64,000 nucleotides of DNA, taken from contig NZ_CP022752.1 of the NCBI RefSeq assembly GCF_002263515.1, positions 4,712,001 through 4,776,000 of the forward strand, written 5' to 3'. Of the stretch, positions 24,718 through 32,383 are shown piece after piece. Made by a program: the position numbers and the translations under genes. The notes beneath the pieces are model-generated. The model saw only the letters and a list, made by a program, of their open reading frames with translations. It did no database searches and was not told the DNA's origin. Every line of letters starts with the position of its first letter. Positions within the stretch are counted from its first letter, which is position 1. This stretch comes from Actinopolyspora erythraea. Its GTDB lineage: Bacteria; Actinomycetota; Actinomycetes; Mycobacteriales; Pseudonocardiaceae.

Positions 24718-25564
24718 TGTCGTTCTCCTTTTCGTCTGCACAGTTGGCGATGAACTCTGCCGACGCCTCGGGGCTCATCGCCACTTCGTGCAGGTTAGTA
24801 ACCGCATCCTGATACGCCTTTGCGGTACCCGGGTTGTGCAGGGACACCGACGAGTGGTACTGCTCCATGTGCACGATCGGCGTAGCTTTCGGGAACTCGA
24901 ACAGGATGAACGAGCCCATGTGCGCCGGGTGCAGCGAGGTCGCTCCGATCCGCACCACGCGCACATCGACATTGTCCCATTCGCTCATCTTCACAACGTG
25001 TCGAAGCTGTTCGGCCATGACCGCATGGCCGCCGATGGATTCGAGCAACGCCGCCTCGGAGATGAAGCACGTCAGGTGCGGCGCCTTCGGCTTCATCAGT
25101 ACTTCGCGACGGCCTACCCGCATCAACACCATCGTTTCGATTTCGTCGAGCGAGAGATGTTGCATCACCGCTCGTGCGTAGTCCGACGTCTGCAACAGTC
25201 CGGGGATCACACCGGTAGCGACTTCGGTGATGTGACTGGCACTGCGCTCGAACTCGATGAGCGTGGTCAGCTCCTTGCGTGCTCCAGACGTGGCTGTCGA
25301 TAGCCAATCGAGCTTGTCCGCGTCACGGGCCATATTCGTGAGCCGATCTCGCGTTTGGGCGGGTGCACCGAGGGTTGTTATGTAGGCGGCAACGAATTCG
25401 GAGGTGGGAACTGTTTCGCCCGATTCGTAACGTTGTAGACGAACGTGACTCACCTCGAGCTCTTTGGCGAGATCCCGCAGGCTATACCCTGCGTTTTTTC
25501 GTACCTCACGCAGTTCCGCGCCAAGTGCGCGTGCTTTCGGCGTTCCTCCACTGTTTCGTCGCAT
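24683..25564 (-). CDS. XRE-family regulator with DUF5753 domain
   Basis: The 293-residue protein has an N-terminal helix-turn-helix (LREVRKNAGYSLRDLAKELEV, VRLQRYESGETVPTSEFV) and a C-terminal DUF5753 region (EFERSASHITEVATGVIPGLLQTSDYARAVM, LHPAHMGSFILFEFP). This is the standard actinomycete regulator that pairs with DUF397 proteins. It overlaps its DUF397 partner by 35 bases. The divergent 127-base gap before it holds a GC-rich palindrome that could be its operator and could also control the six-gene string on the other strand. Confidence 0.9.
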   Translation of the reverse strand: MRRNSGGTPKARALGAELREVRKNAGYSLRDLAKELEVSHVRLQRYESGETVPTSEFVAAYITTLGAPAQTRDRLTNMARDADKLDWLSTATSGARKELTTLIEFERSASHITEVATGVIPGLLQTSDYARAVMQHLSLDEIETMVLMRVGRREVLMKPKAPHLTCFISEAALLESIGGHAVMAEQLRHVVKMSEWDNVDVRVVRIGATSLHPAHMGSFILFEFPKATPIVHMEQYHSSVSLHNPGTAKAYQDAVTNLHEVAMSPEASAEFIANCADEKENDIDDTPPRMAEV

Positions 25565-25691
25565 GAAACAAACACTAACCAGATGTGTGTTCCTTAAACG
25601 ATCCCCCGTTTAGGGGATTGTTTATAAGTTTCAGTTAGCGGCAATCTGTTTCGCGTAACGATGCAACGATTCGACGGAGCGCTTAACAGCT
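25565..25691. promoter_or_regulatory. Divergent promoter region with an ATCCCC-N6-GGGGAT palindrome
   Basis: This is the most AT-rich stretch of the neighbourhood and separates the XRE gene from the small-gene string. The inverted repeat ATCCCC-N6-GGGGAT at 25601-25618 is centred between the two starts. Outer arms CTAAC (25575-25579) and GTTAG (25634-25638) lie on either side. The likely ligand is the XRE protein, which is inference. Confidence 0.5.
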
Positions 25692-25910
25692 ATGCCACAG
25701 ACGTACGACTGGACAGGTTTCGGAGTGCGGGTGAGATGCCGCCACGAGGCCGGACCCGATTCGCTGCTGGTTTGGCGGTCACAGTGGACGCCCCAGGTGA
25801 TTCGGATCGAGACCCCCACGGTCTACAACCGCACCGCGTGGACGATCGAGCAGGCCCGGCAGCTGCGGGACGTGCTCGACGCCGCGATCCGGGCGGGCGA
25901 GCGGTCATGA
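25692..25910 (+). CDS. Small protein 1 of the coupled string
   Basis: The 72-residue protein reads as a beta strand-rich N-terminal part (VRVRCRHEAGPDSLLVWR, QVIRIETPTVYNR) and a C-terminal helix (WTIEQARQLRDVLDAAIRAG). I do not recognise a named family. Its balanced composition and clear coupling to the next gene, whose ATG overlaps its stop (ATGA), support a true gene. It is the first of six small genes that follow the XRE/DUF397 pair divergently. Confidence 0.6.
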   Translation: MPQTYDWTGFGVRVRCRHEAGPDSLLVWRSQWTPQVIRIETPTVYNRTAWTIEQARQLRDVLDAAIRAGERS

Positions 25911-26185
25911 GCCAGCCGCACACCCAGCTGTCGGTCTTCCTGCGACAGGGCGAGTGGCTGCTGGACGAAGCCGCCTTCGCGGTCGGCGGGCAGCACTACA
26001 GCCCCACCCAGTGCCGCCGGGCCGCCACCGTGCTGGACGAGCTCGCCGCCGCGCTGCGCCAGCACGCCGACCTGCTGCCCTCCGGGGAACTACCCACCGG
26101 GGAACCAACCACCGGCGAGCTGCCCACTGGCGAACCGCCCACCGAACCCCCGCCCGACGACAGGGACGACGAGCCGGATGGCTGA
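25907..26185 (+). CDS. Small protein 2 of the coupled string, with a Pro/Glu/Thr repeat tail
   Basis: The 92-residue protein has a helical first part (FLRQGEWLLDEAAFAVGG, RAATVLDELAAALRQHADLL). From about residue 62 a low-complexity tail repeats GELPTGEPTT-like units and ends in acidic residues. The tail is probably disordered. No family was recognised. The start overlaps the previous stop by four bases and the stop overlaps the next start by eight. Confidence 0.6.
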   Translation: MSQPHTQLSVFLRQGEWLLDEAAFAVGGQHYSPTQCRRAATVLDELAAALRQHADLLPSGELPTGEPTTGELPTGEPPTEPPPDDRDDEPDG

Positions 26186-26519
26186 CACGCGACCCCCTGA
26201 GCGGGCACTGCCCCCGGACGCACCACCCCACGACGCGCCACCACCGGTAGCACTGCCCGCCGGGACACCGCCCGGCCTGCCGCGCGCCGACGCGGCCCCC
26301 ACCGAGATCATGCCCACCGTCAGATCGGGGCGCTGGTCCCGCTGGCACGGCACGCTCCCCCTGGCGACCGTCACCAGGCGCCGACCGGGCAGCAGCACCC
26401 TCCCCGAACGCCCCACCGAAACCGACACACCGACCACGCTCGCCCCACCACACCCCCAGCTGCTCGCCCGCGTCCTCGCCGGACTCCGCGCCCTGCCGAA
26501 CCACGGCCCGGCCCCGTGA
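26178..26519 (+). CDS. Small protein 3 of the coupled string, Pro-rich
   Basis: The 113-residue protein is mainly low-complexity and Pro-rich (APPHDAPPPVALPAGTPPG). It has a conserved-looking middle (TEIMPTVRSGRWSRWHGTLPLATVTRR) and a short C-terminal helix (HPQLLARVLAGLRALP). No family was recognised. It is called mainly because it is joined by overlapping start and stop codons to its neighbours. Confidence 0.5.
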   Translation: MADTRPPERALPPDAPPHDAPPPVALPAGTPPGLPRADAAPTEIMPTVRSGRWSRWHGTLPLATVTRRRPGSSTLPERPTETDTPTTLAPPHPQLLARVLAGLRALPNHGPAP

Positions 26520-26815
26520 TCCCCGACATCCGGAGCCAGGCCGTCCACCGCCCGGCCGGGAGACTCCCCTCCCCCGCCCCGGCCGGGCGGCATCCACCCC
26601 AGCACGCCGCACACGCCTCCCCGTCCCCGACACGGCGCGACACGGCGACCACCCGAAGCGACACAACGACAGCCCGGAACGACACGACGAATTCCCGACA
26701 CGACAACCACGACGACGCGGAAAGGACGACGCGAATGCCCACCGCCGAACGCGGTTCCACCCGCACGCGACCGCCCCGGCAGCACACGGTGCCGCGCGCC
26801 GGTGATGCCTCATGA
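26516..26815 (+). CDS. Small protein 4 of the coupled string, low complexity
   Basis: A GTG at 26516 overlapping the previous stop opens 99 codons rich in Arg, Thr, Asp and His (TTRSDTTTARNDTTNSRHDN). The content has no recognisable fold or family and could be non-coding. Its ends overlap both neighbours by four bases (GTGA and ATGA), which is the only strong point in its favour. Confidence 0.35.
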   Translation: MIPDIRSQAVHRPAGRLPSPAPAGRHPPQHAAHASPSPTRRDTATTRSDTTTARNDTTNSRHDNHDDAERTTRMPTAERGSTRTRPPRQHTVPRAGDAS

Positions 26816-27054
26816 CCGGCCCCTCGGCACGGCCGAACCCCACCCCGTCCCACGACCCGGAGCGCCTGGAACGAACCATGCGCGACATCGCGGCCGGGCG
26901 GGCCACCGCCCGGCAGTGCGCCGAAACCGCCTCGGCACTGCGACACCTCTCCCACGAACTGAGCGACTACGCCGCCGCACTCGCCTTCGGCGGTCGGCCA
27001 CCGACCACCGGAACGACCCCCGAACAACCACCGAACCGCGAAGGACCCGAATGA
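26812..27054 (+). CDS. Small protein 5 of the coupled string
   Basis: The 80-residue protein has a well-formed amphipathic helical centre (DPERLERTMRDIAAGRATARQCAETASALRHLSHELSDYAAAL) between Pro-rich ends. No family was recognised. Start and stop both overlap neighbouring genes by four bases. The helix pattern suggests a protein-protein contact role. Confidence 0.55.
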   Translation: MTGPSARPNPTPSHDPERLERTMRDIAAGRATARQCAETASALRHLSHELSDYAAALAFGGRPPTTGTTPEQPPNREGPE

Positions 27055-27467
27055 ACACCCATCCCGCCATGCTGCTGGGCACGGCGGTGCTGCTGGCGGG
27101 CACCGCGATCGTGCTCACCCTCTGGGGAAACCGCGCCTGCTACCGTCCCCGCCACGCGGGCGGCAGCGGCCCCGCCGCCCGACGGCTGGCCGCGCTGCGG
27201 CTGGAGTCGTACTTCCGGCCCGAACACCCCACCACCGAAGTCATCCGCTGGCCGCTGTGCGACCCGGACCGGCACCCTAGGCTGTTCGAACCCGCGCCAC
27301 CACGAGCGATCCCGGCACCCGGCCCACCGACTCCGGAACCCGCACCACCGAACTCCGGCACAGCCCCCGGGAACAGCGCACCCACGGGCGTGTCGGGCGA
27401 CCCCGGCACCGAGCACCCCGAGCTCGCACTCATGCGCCGCGTGCTCGACGGACTCCACCGGCTCTAG
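27051..27467 (+). CDS. Small protein 6 of the coupled string, single-pass membrane protein
   Basis: The 138-residue protein starts with a membrane segment (AMLLGTAVLLAGTAIVLTLW, about residues 6-25). A basic stretch follows (RACYRPRHAGGSGPAARR), then a part with LESYFRPEHPTTEVIRWPLC, a Pro-rich linker, and a final helix (ELALMRRVLDGLHRL). The membrane segment followed by Arg suggests that the rest is inside the cell. It ends the string. No family was recognised. Confidence 0.6.
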   Translation: MNTHPAMLLGTAVLLAGTAIVLTLWGNRACYRPRHAGGSGPAARRLAALRLESYFRPEHPTTEVIRWPLCDPDRHPRLFEPAPPRAIPAPGPPTPEPAPPNSGTAPGNSAPTGVSGDPGTEHPELALMRRVLDGLHRL

Positions 27468-27745
27468 AACCGCTCGCCACCCCGCGCTGTCCGTCCCAAG
27501 CTCCCGGGGATCACCGCCTCACCGCTGCTGCCCACTCCCGGTTCTCGTCGATCTCTCGCGAAATCGACGCCCCGGCCACACGTCCGGGGCAAGAAACCCG
27601 GAGAACACTGGGACGAACGGGTAAGGCGAGGTCACCGGTTCGGGCAACTCCCCTTCCGGCCCTCCTTCCGGGCTGTCTACCTTCGCGGCCACGAGACGAA
27701 GAACGGAACCGTTCCGCGATCCCTCTCACGTCGGAAGGAGAACGA
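27468..27745. other. Intergenic region with one copy of a dispersed palindrome
   Basis: This 278-base gap holds the promoter of the next gene (strong GGAAGGAG at 27733-27740). Around 27545-27566 it has the near-palindrome GTCGAT-N10-ATCGAC. That sequence resembles the tandem units at 30457-30610. No gene was recognised. Confidence 0.45.
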
Positions 27746-28606
27746 ATGTCCTCACCGGAGAAACCCTCCACCACAACGGAACTGGTACGCGACCCCTGGC
27801 TGAAACAGTTCTACACGAAGCAGGGGACTCCCGGCAGCGGGAACATCAAGCGATTCGTGGATTTCCGGTACAGCTTCGTGGACTACTTCAAGCACTGGGA
27901 AGCGTACTACATCGTCATGGAGGGATCCCCGGACATTCCCGTCACGGTGCATCTGGAGTTCGAGTACCCGGACCTGATGCTGCCGCCGGGAGCACCCGAG
28001 GACGCGAAGGTCGTGGACCTCAACGGGTGGGGGAACCAGGGCTACATCCAGCAGGAGATCCCCACCACCAAGGGAGTGCGCTACACGCTCTCCTACTGGG
28101 TCGGGTTCGACATGCACGAGCACGCCAGAAACAAGCAGAAGATGGCGGCACGGGGGTACGTGCTGGACGGCTACAGCAGAAAGGAGCTGAACGAGGAGAC
28201 CATCACCGTCGTGCACGAGAACGGCACCGTGAAGTCCCAGGGAAAAAGCCCGAAGCCGAACTGGAAGAAGGCCGAGACGACCTTCACCGCGCAGTCGGCA
28301 CTGACCGTCATCCGGCTGGTCGACTGGACGGGGCCGATACAAGACTCCAGCAAGAACCGGATAGGCACGACAGGGGTGGACGTCACGGGAATATCAGTGC
28401 GGAAAGCGGGAATCTCCGACGACGACCACGATGACGACGATGACGACCACGACGACAGCGGGAAAGACCGCAAGCAGTTGCTGAAAGAGCTGGAGGAGTG
28501 CCGGAAGAACTGCCAGCGGAAGGCCGACGACGCCTACCGGGAGGGGCGCAGGGACGCCTGGAGGGACGCCTGGAAACGCTACAAGATCAACAAGGGAGAC
28601 CAATGA
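27746..28606 (+). CDS. Unrecognised protein with beta-rich domain, Asp/His-rich linker and charged helix
   Basis: The 286-residue protein starts at an ATG with GGAAGGAG five bases upstream, an excellent ribosome site. Residues 1 to about 220 are rich in aromatic residues and strand-like segments (HWEAYYIVMEGSPDIPVTVHLEFEY, GVRYTLSYWVGFDMHEH, ALTVIRLVDWTGPI). This resembles a carbohydrate-binding or DUF642-like beta sandwich. Then comes a tract DDDHDDDDDDHDD (about 228-240) that could bind metal ions, and a charged C-terminal helix (ELEECRKNCQRKADDAYREG). There is no signal peptide, which is odd for a carbohydrate-binding fold. It overlaps the next small gene by four bases. Its function is unknown. 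Confidence 0.75.
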   Translation: MSSPEKPSTTTELVRDPWLKQFYTKQGTPGSGNIKRFVDFRYSFVDYFKHWEAYYIVMEGSPDIPVTVHLEFEYPDLMLPPGAPEDAKVVDLNGWGNQGYIQQEIPTTKGVRYTLSYWVGFDMHEHARNKQKMAARGYVLDGYSRKELNEETITVVHENGTVKSQGKSPKPNWKKAETTFTAQSALTVIRLVDWTGPIQDSSKNRIGTTGVDVTGISVRKAGISDDDHDDDDDDHDDSGKDRKQLLKELEECRKNCQRKADDAYREGRRDAWRDAWKRYKINKGDQ

Positions 28607-28827
28607 CCACGCCCGACGACCTCACCGACCACCAGCGGGAGGAAGGCGCGCCGAGCGAGTACCGCCGCGGACTCGCCGACGGCGAGGAGCACGGACAGCG
28701 GGACAAGCGCGCGGGAAACCCCAAGGAACAGCACCAGCGGGACGGGACGCGCGGCTACCGGGACGGCTACGCCGACGGGTACTCCGACGGCTGGACCCTC
28801 ACCCCGGATCCCGAGCACGGTGACTGA
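28603..28827 (+). CDS. Small charged partner protein with YRDGYADGYSDGW repeat
   Basis: The ATG overlaps the previous stop (ATGA), giving a 74-residue very hydrophilic protein. It has EYRRGLADGEEHGQRDK and then GYRDGYADGYSDGWT, a run of (Y/W)xDG-like units. Similar YREGRRDAW spacing is found at the C-terminus of the protein before it, so the two may share an origin or interact. No known family was recognised. Confidence 0.6.
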   Translation: MTTPDDLTDHQREEGAPSEYRRGLADGEEHGQRDKRAGNPKEQHQRDGTRGYRDGYADGYSDGWTLTPDPEHGD

Positions 28828-28892
28828 CGGGAACGGTCACGACCTCGGCGGTCTCGATTCCCCGTGAAACCAAGGGGCCGCCCGTGAGACCA

Positions 28893-28914
28893 CCGGGCGG
28901 GCGCGCCCGCCCGG
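28893..28914. terminator. Perfect 22-base palindrome between convergent genes
   Basis: CCGGGCGGGCG followed by its exact reverse complement forms a very stable hairpin or cruciform between the plus-strand gene ending at 28827 and the minus-strand gene ending at 28957. It is well placed to act as a bidirectional terminator, although no T run follows, as is common in actinomycetes. Confidence 0.5.
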
Positions 28915-28956
28915 AAACCGGGACCCTGGCACGCGGAACCGAAAAACCCGGTGAGA

Positions 28957-29361
28957 TCAGTCACTTCTGGTGCCGGAGCCAGGCTCCTCGTCGTCCACCG
29001 GCGGGTCGGACTCGACCTCGTCGGCCTCGCCGCGCAGCTGCGCCCGCAACTGCTCTTTACGTTCCGAGCGCTCGGCGGCGCGCTCGGCCATCCCCGCCGC
29101 CACCCTGCGGCGCAGCCGGGAGAAAACCACCAGGGAAAGCGGCATGGCCACCACCACACCGACGGCCAGCGCCACCAGCAACGGCACCCGGAAGAGCACC
29201 AGCACGCCCGCCAGCGCGGTGAGCATGCCGAACCTGGCGACGGTGTAGAGCGCGATGTCGAGCGCGAGCGCGCCACCGCGTGGTGCTTCGCCCCACTCCG
29301 TACTCGCCCCGGAGCGCGGTTCTTCCGAGTCCCCGGGCGTTTCCTGCTGCTGTTGCTGCAC
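28957..29361 (-). CDS. DUF4229-type membrane protein
   Basis: The 134-residue protein from a GTG start has two membrane segments (ALDIALYTVARFGMLTALAGVLVLF and VPLLVALAVGVVVAMPLSLVVFS, about residues 32-80). It then has a charged helix (RLRRRVAAGMAERAAERSERKEQLRAQLRGEAD). The LYTVAR...LRRRV pattern matches the small actinobacterial DUF4229 family of unknown function. The C-terminus is acidic. It is convergent with the previous gene and divergent from bldC. Confidence 0.75.
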   Translation of the reverse strand: MQQQQQETPGDSEEPRSGASTEWGEAPRGGALALDIALYTVARFGMLTALAGVLVLFRVPLLVALAVGVVVAMPLSLVVFSRLRRRVAAGMAERAAERSERKEQLRAQLRGEADEVESDPPVDDEEPGSGTRSD

Positions 29362-29528
29362 GTCAGCCAGGGTATAGGACGACTCAGGGAGCCGTCGCTC
29401 CGCCCGAACCGCACCTTTCGTCCCTTACTTTCCCTTTACCTGGACCCAACGGTTCGAGTACCCGGGCTCATCAGTGCCAGGATGCGACCGGAATGCCCGG
29501 ATACCATCCTTCGACCGTGGAGGTCACA

Positions 29529-29771
29529 GTGACAGCGTCGACCCAACAGATCCCGCAGAACGGCCAGGACCATCTGCTCACCCCAGGCGAGGTCGCCGCT
29601 ATGTTCCGGGTTGACCCGAAAACCGTGACCCGATGGGCCACCGCGGGCCGGATCGGTTCGATCCGCACCCCGGGCGGGCACCGCCGCTTCCGCGAGTCCG
29701 AGGTCCGCACGATGCTGGCCGAGCTGACCAACGACGCGGACGTGACCAACGGGATCGGCCCCGCCCACTGA
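29529..29771 (+). CDS. bldC: BldC-type developmental regulator
   Basis: The 80-residue protein is almost wholly a MerR-like winged helix-turn-helix: LLTPGEVAAMFRVDPKTVTRWATAGRIGSIRTPGGHRRFRESEV. This is highly characteristic of BldC, a small MerR-like protein that in Streptomyces binds direct repeats and delays the onset of sporulation. The GTG start is preceded by GGAGG six bases upstream. The chain is slightly longer at the C-terminus than the core domain. It is a single gene followed by a hairpin. Confidence 0.9.
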   Translation: MTASTQQIPQNGQDHLLTPGEVAAMFRVDPKTVTRWATAGRIGSIRTPGGHRRFRESEVRTMLAELTNDADVTNGIGPAH

Positions 29772-29784
29772 GACGGGCACCTGC

Positions 29785-29807
29785 CCGACTCCCCCCCGGA
29801 GTCGGGG
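29785..29807 (+). terminator. Hairpin after bldC
   Basis: Arms CCCGACTCC (29785-29793) and GGAGTCGGG (29799-29807) form a nine-base-pair stem with a five-C loop, 13 bases after the bldC stop. No T run follows, so it is an intrinsic terminator of the actinomycete type at best. Confidence 0.6.
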
Positions 29808-30226
29808 AAGACGGCCCGGCCGAGTCGGCACCTTGCTGTGTGGCAGGGCACGGGGACCACGACGTCACGTACCCTGCCGTCCGGCAGAGCACCCGGCTCG
29901 GCCCCGGCCGCGACCTCCCGCCGTCCGCCCAGCACCGACCCCGACGCGGAACCGCCGCGAGGAGAGCGGCTCCGTCACCCGCGTTCCGGCGGGACAGCCG
30001 CCGCACGAGGTGTTTCTCACCGGACCGCGCGACATCCGTCACCACATCGCGGGGTCATCGATGCCGTTGCCGGCTTCCCCGACCGGTTATCATTGAACTT
30101 CGCACGCCACACGGATCGGACAAATCCCCGCGCCGTGGCCAGCGATCCGGCATGCGGCAACGAACCACGGGACGACAACGCTCCCGGACGGATCCGCTAC
30201 CCAGCGGAACAACGGAGGTGACCACG
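29808..30226. other. Intergenic region after bldC
   Basis: These 419 bases hold no reading frame with family features. The end has the ribosome site (GGAGG at 30214) of the next small gene. An AT-richer stretch around 30080-30130 could be its promoter. Confidence 0.4.
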
Positions 30227-30412
30227 ATGGTCTACATCCTGGCGGCGATCGGCGCCGTGACGCTCGTCGTGCTGCTCTGGCAGGGATTCGGCCCCACTGG
30301 CGGTATATCCGGCAAGGGCACCGAACCGCCCGAACGCCCCGCCCCGGACGACGACCCCGACTTCCTCCGCAGGATCTCCGAGCAGCAGCGCAAACCCCGC
30401 GACGAGAACTGA
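30227..30412 (+). CDS. 61-residue single-pass membrane protein
   Basis: The peptide opens with a membrane segment (MVYILAAIGAVTLVVLLWQGF, residues 1-21) and continues with a short hydrophilic tail (PAPDDDPDFLRRISEQQRK) that is probably in the cytoplasm. GGAGG stands eight bases before the ATG. Small proteins of this layout are frequent in actinomycetes. No family or function is known to me. Confidence 0.6.
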   Translation: MVYILAAIGAVTLVVLLWQGFGPTGGISGKGTEPPERPAPDDDPDFLRRISEQQRKPRDEN

Positions 30413-30456
30413 GGCCCCGGGCCGGTGCCCGTGCGCGGGTTCCGGCCGCCTGGAAC

Positions 30457-30610
30457 GTCGATCTCCCACGAATTCACGCGCCGGCGCGGCGATGGTCGGC
30501 CCGGGCGGCGTAAATTTCCCACGAAATCGCCGGTCCGGCGGGACAGTGCGGCCCAGGCGATGTCAATTCCTCACCAAATCGCCGGCCGAGCGGGCGCGGG
30601 ACGACGGTAG
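30457..30610. repeat. Three imperfect tandem units of about 52 bases
   Basis: Units begin near 30461 (ATCTCCCACGAATTC), 30514 (ATTTCCCACGAAATC) and 30566 (ATTCCTCACCAAATC), each followed by a GCCGG-rich part. The spacing is 53 and 52 bases. The first unit also resembles the sequence at 27544-27566. Together with the hairpin element at 30764 they fill a 520-base gap without genes. Confidence 0.6.
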
Positions 30611-30763
30611 TCCGGTAACGAATCCCAGCCACTCTCACCGGCCGAACCCCGAGCACCTTCGCGGTCGGCGTCCCACCTCGCGAACGCGACCACGCGGATT
30701 CGCGCGGTGCCGAGCCCCCACCACGCCCGCAGTGCCGAACTCCGACCACCCTCGCAGACCGAA

Positions 30764-30894
30764 CCCCTACCACCCTCGCCACCGGCACCGCCGCGGGTTC
30801 TCTCGGGGTGCTCTCGCGAGGAAGGCCCGACGTCGTGTAGGTCGCTACCCGAGGTCGGGCCTGGCCGCAGCGAGAGCCCGCGAGAGGTTCCGCC
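30764..30894 (-). repeat. Dispersed nested-hairpin element, copy A
   Basis: About 130 bases match, in inverted orientation, the element at 43085-43212, with about four of five positions the same by eye and only short indels. Inside are nested inverted repeats: GGCCCGAC (30824-30831) with GTCGGGCC (30854-30861), and CTCTCGC (30811-30817) with GCGAGAG (30870-30876). Both pairs are kept in copy B. The element ends 40 bases past the stop of the ATPase gene, so it could act in its 3-prime end or as a mobile repeat. Confidence 0.75.
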
Positions 30895-30934
30895 AAGCGA
30901 GCGCACGATCAGATGAGGGTAGGAAACTCCAAAA

Positions 30935-32383
30935 TCAGCCGGACTGCTGCCTACCCGCGGCGTAGGGGAAGTCGTCGGCCACCGTGGCGGCCAGCTCCAG
31001 CAGTGCCAACCTGGTGGGCGTGGCCAGCTGGTCCAGATCGACCTCGGCCCCCTCCTCCAGGTGCGGGTCGAACGGGATCTTGGACACCGAGCGGCAGCGG
31101 GACGCGAAGTGCGCCGCCAGCTTGTCGACGTCGACCTTGCCCGAACCCGGCCGCACCGAGTTGATGACCGCCACCGAGCGCGAGACCAGCTCGCCGTAAC
31201 CGTGGGCGTCCAGCCAGTCCAGTGTGGCCGAAGCGCTGCGCGCGCCGTCGATGGAGCCGGGCGAGACGATCACCAGCGAGTCGGCCACATCGAGCACGCC
31301 CTTCATCGCGGAGTGCATCAGCCCGGTGCCGCAGTCGGTGAGCAGCACGTTGTAGAAGTGCTCCAGCAGGTCGACCGTGGTGCGGTAGTCGCTCTCGCTG
31401 AACGCCTCGGAGACCGCCGGATCCTGCTCGCTGGCCAGGATCTCCAGCCTGCTCGGGCCCTGCGAGGTGTAGGAGCGCACGTCGCTGTACTTGCGGATGC
31501 GCTGCGCGTCCCGCAGCAGGTGCCGCACGGTGGCCGTGGTCTCCAGCGGGATCTTCTGGCTCAGCGTCCCCCGGTCCGGGTTCGCGTCCACCGCGACCAC
31601 CCGGTCACCGCGCAGCGAGGAGAACGTGGAGCCGAGCGTGGCGGTGGTCGTGGTCTTGCCGACCCCGCCCTTGAGGCTCAGCATGGCGATCTTGTAGCAG
31701 CCGTAGAGCGGCTGGTTGATCCGCGCTATCAGCTCGCGGCGGTGCACGTCGGCGGGACTCTCACCGGGATTGACGGTCTTCCCGCTGGCCAGGTAGATGG
31801 CGCGCCGCCAGCCCGACTGCGGCGGGCGCTTGGACTGCCGCAGCAGCTGCGCCGAGGAGAGGTCCTGGGCGGGGTCCTGCTGCCCGGGCGGGACCTGCTG
31901 CTGCCACCCCGGAACGCCCTGCGGCTGCGGCGGTTGCTGGCCGGGCGGGGGTTGCTGGGGCTGGCCGGCCGGAGCACCCTGCGGCGGATAGGGCTGGCCC
32001 GGCGGCGGGGGGTACGGCCCGGAACCGCCGCCCGGCGCGGGGTACGGCCCGGAGGGTGTTCCCGGCGGCATGCGGTAGGGACCGGAGTGCGCCTGGTTGG
32101 GGTCCCCGCCGGGAACCGGCCTGGGGCCGGAAGCCGCCGGATTCCCCTGGGGGTTGACCACCGGGTTCGGCCCGGACTGCGGGTACTGCTGCCCGGAGGC
32201 GGGGTACTGCCGCGCCTGTTCGGGATGACCGCCCGTCGCCGGGGCACCGGCGGCGTGCTCGGGTGCCACGTACCCCGTCGGGGACGAGCCCTCGCTCGAC
32301 TCCGCGTTCGGGTCCGCTCCTCCCCCGGCGGGAAACCCTCCCGAGTCCTGTCGGGCGTCCGGCTCGTCGTTTCTTCCGGTCAC
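30935..32383 (-). CDS. MinD/ParA-family ATPase with Pro/Gln-rich N-terminus
   Basis: The 482-residue protein has a long low-complexity N-terminal half, rich in Pro, Gln and Gly (about residues 1-200), and a C-terminal P-loop ATPase. The deviant Walker A is MLSLKGGVGKTTTTATLG near residue 240, followed by VVAVDANPDRGTLSQ and later LLTDCGTGLMHSAM. The layout is that of EspI-like and SCO5717-like actinobacterial ATPases, some linked with type VII secretion. GTG at 32383 has GGAGG nine bases upstream and opens with a sensible sequence. No type VII genes are near, so the role is open. Membrane- or partner-bound positioning is a general possibility for the family. Confidence 0.85.
   Translation of the reverse strand: MTGRNDEPDARQDSGGFPAGGGADPNAESSEGSSPTGYVAPEHAAGAPATGGHPEQARQYPASGQQYPQSGPNPVVNPQGNPAASGPRPVPGGDPNQAHSGPYRMPPGTPSGPYPAPGGGSGPYPPPPGQPYPPQGAPAGQPQQPPPGQQPPQPQGVPGWQQQVPPGQQDPAQDLSSAQLLRQSKRPPQSGWRRAIYLASGKTVNPGESPADVHRRELIARINQPLYGCYKIAMLSLKGGVGKTTTTATLGSTFSSLRGDRVVAVDANPDRGTLSQKIPLETTATVRHLLRDAQRIRKYSDVRSYTSQGPSRLEILASEQDPAVSEAFSESDYRTTVDLLEHFYNVLLTDCGTGLMHSAMKGVLDVADSLVIVSPGSIDGARSASATLDWLDAHGYGELVSRSVAVINSVRPGSGKVDVDKLAAHFASRCRSVSKIPFDPHLEEGAEVDLDQLATPTRLALLELAATVADDFPYAAGRQQSG

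Noticed and set aside
25692..27467. A prophage or integrative plasmid
   Set aside because: No integrase, replication, relaxase or structural gene was seen, and no attachment site or tRNA. The small genes alone do not support it.
30474..30906. Minus-strand frame over dispersed element A with a peptide similar to one from element B
   Set aside because: The similarity comes from the DNA repeat. The alignment needs indels within it, so the frame is not steadily kept; the nested hairpins explain the conservation better.
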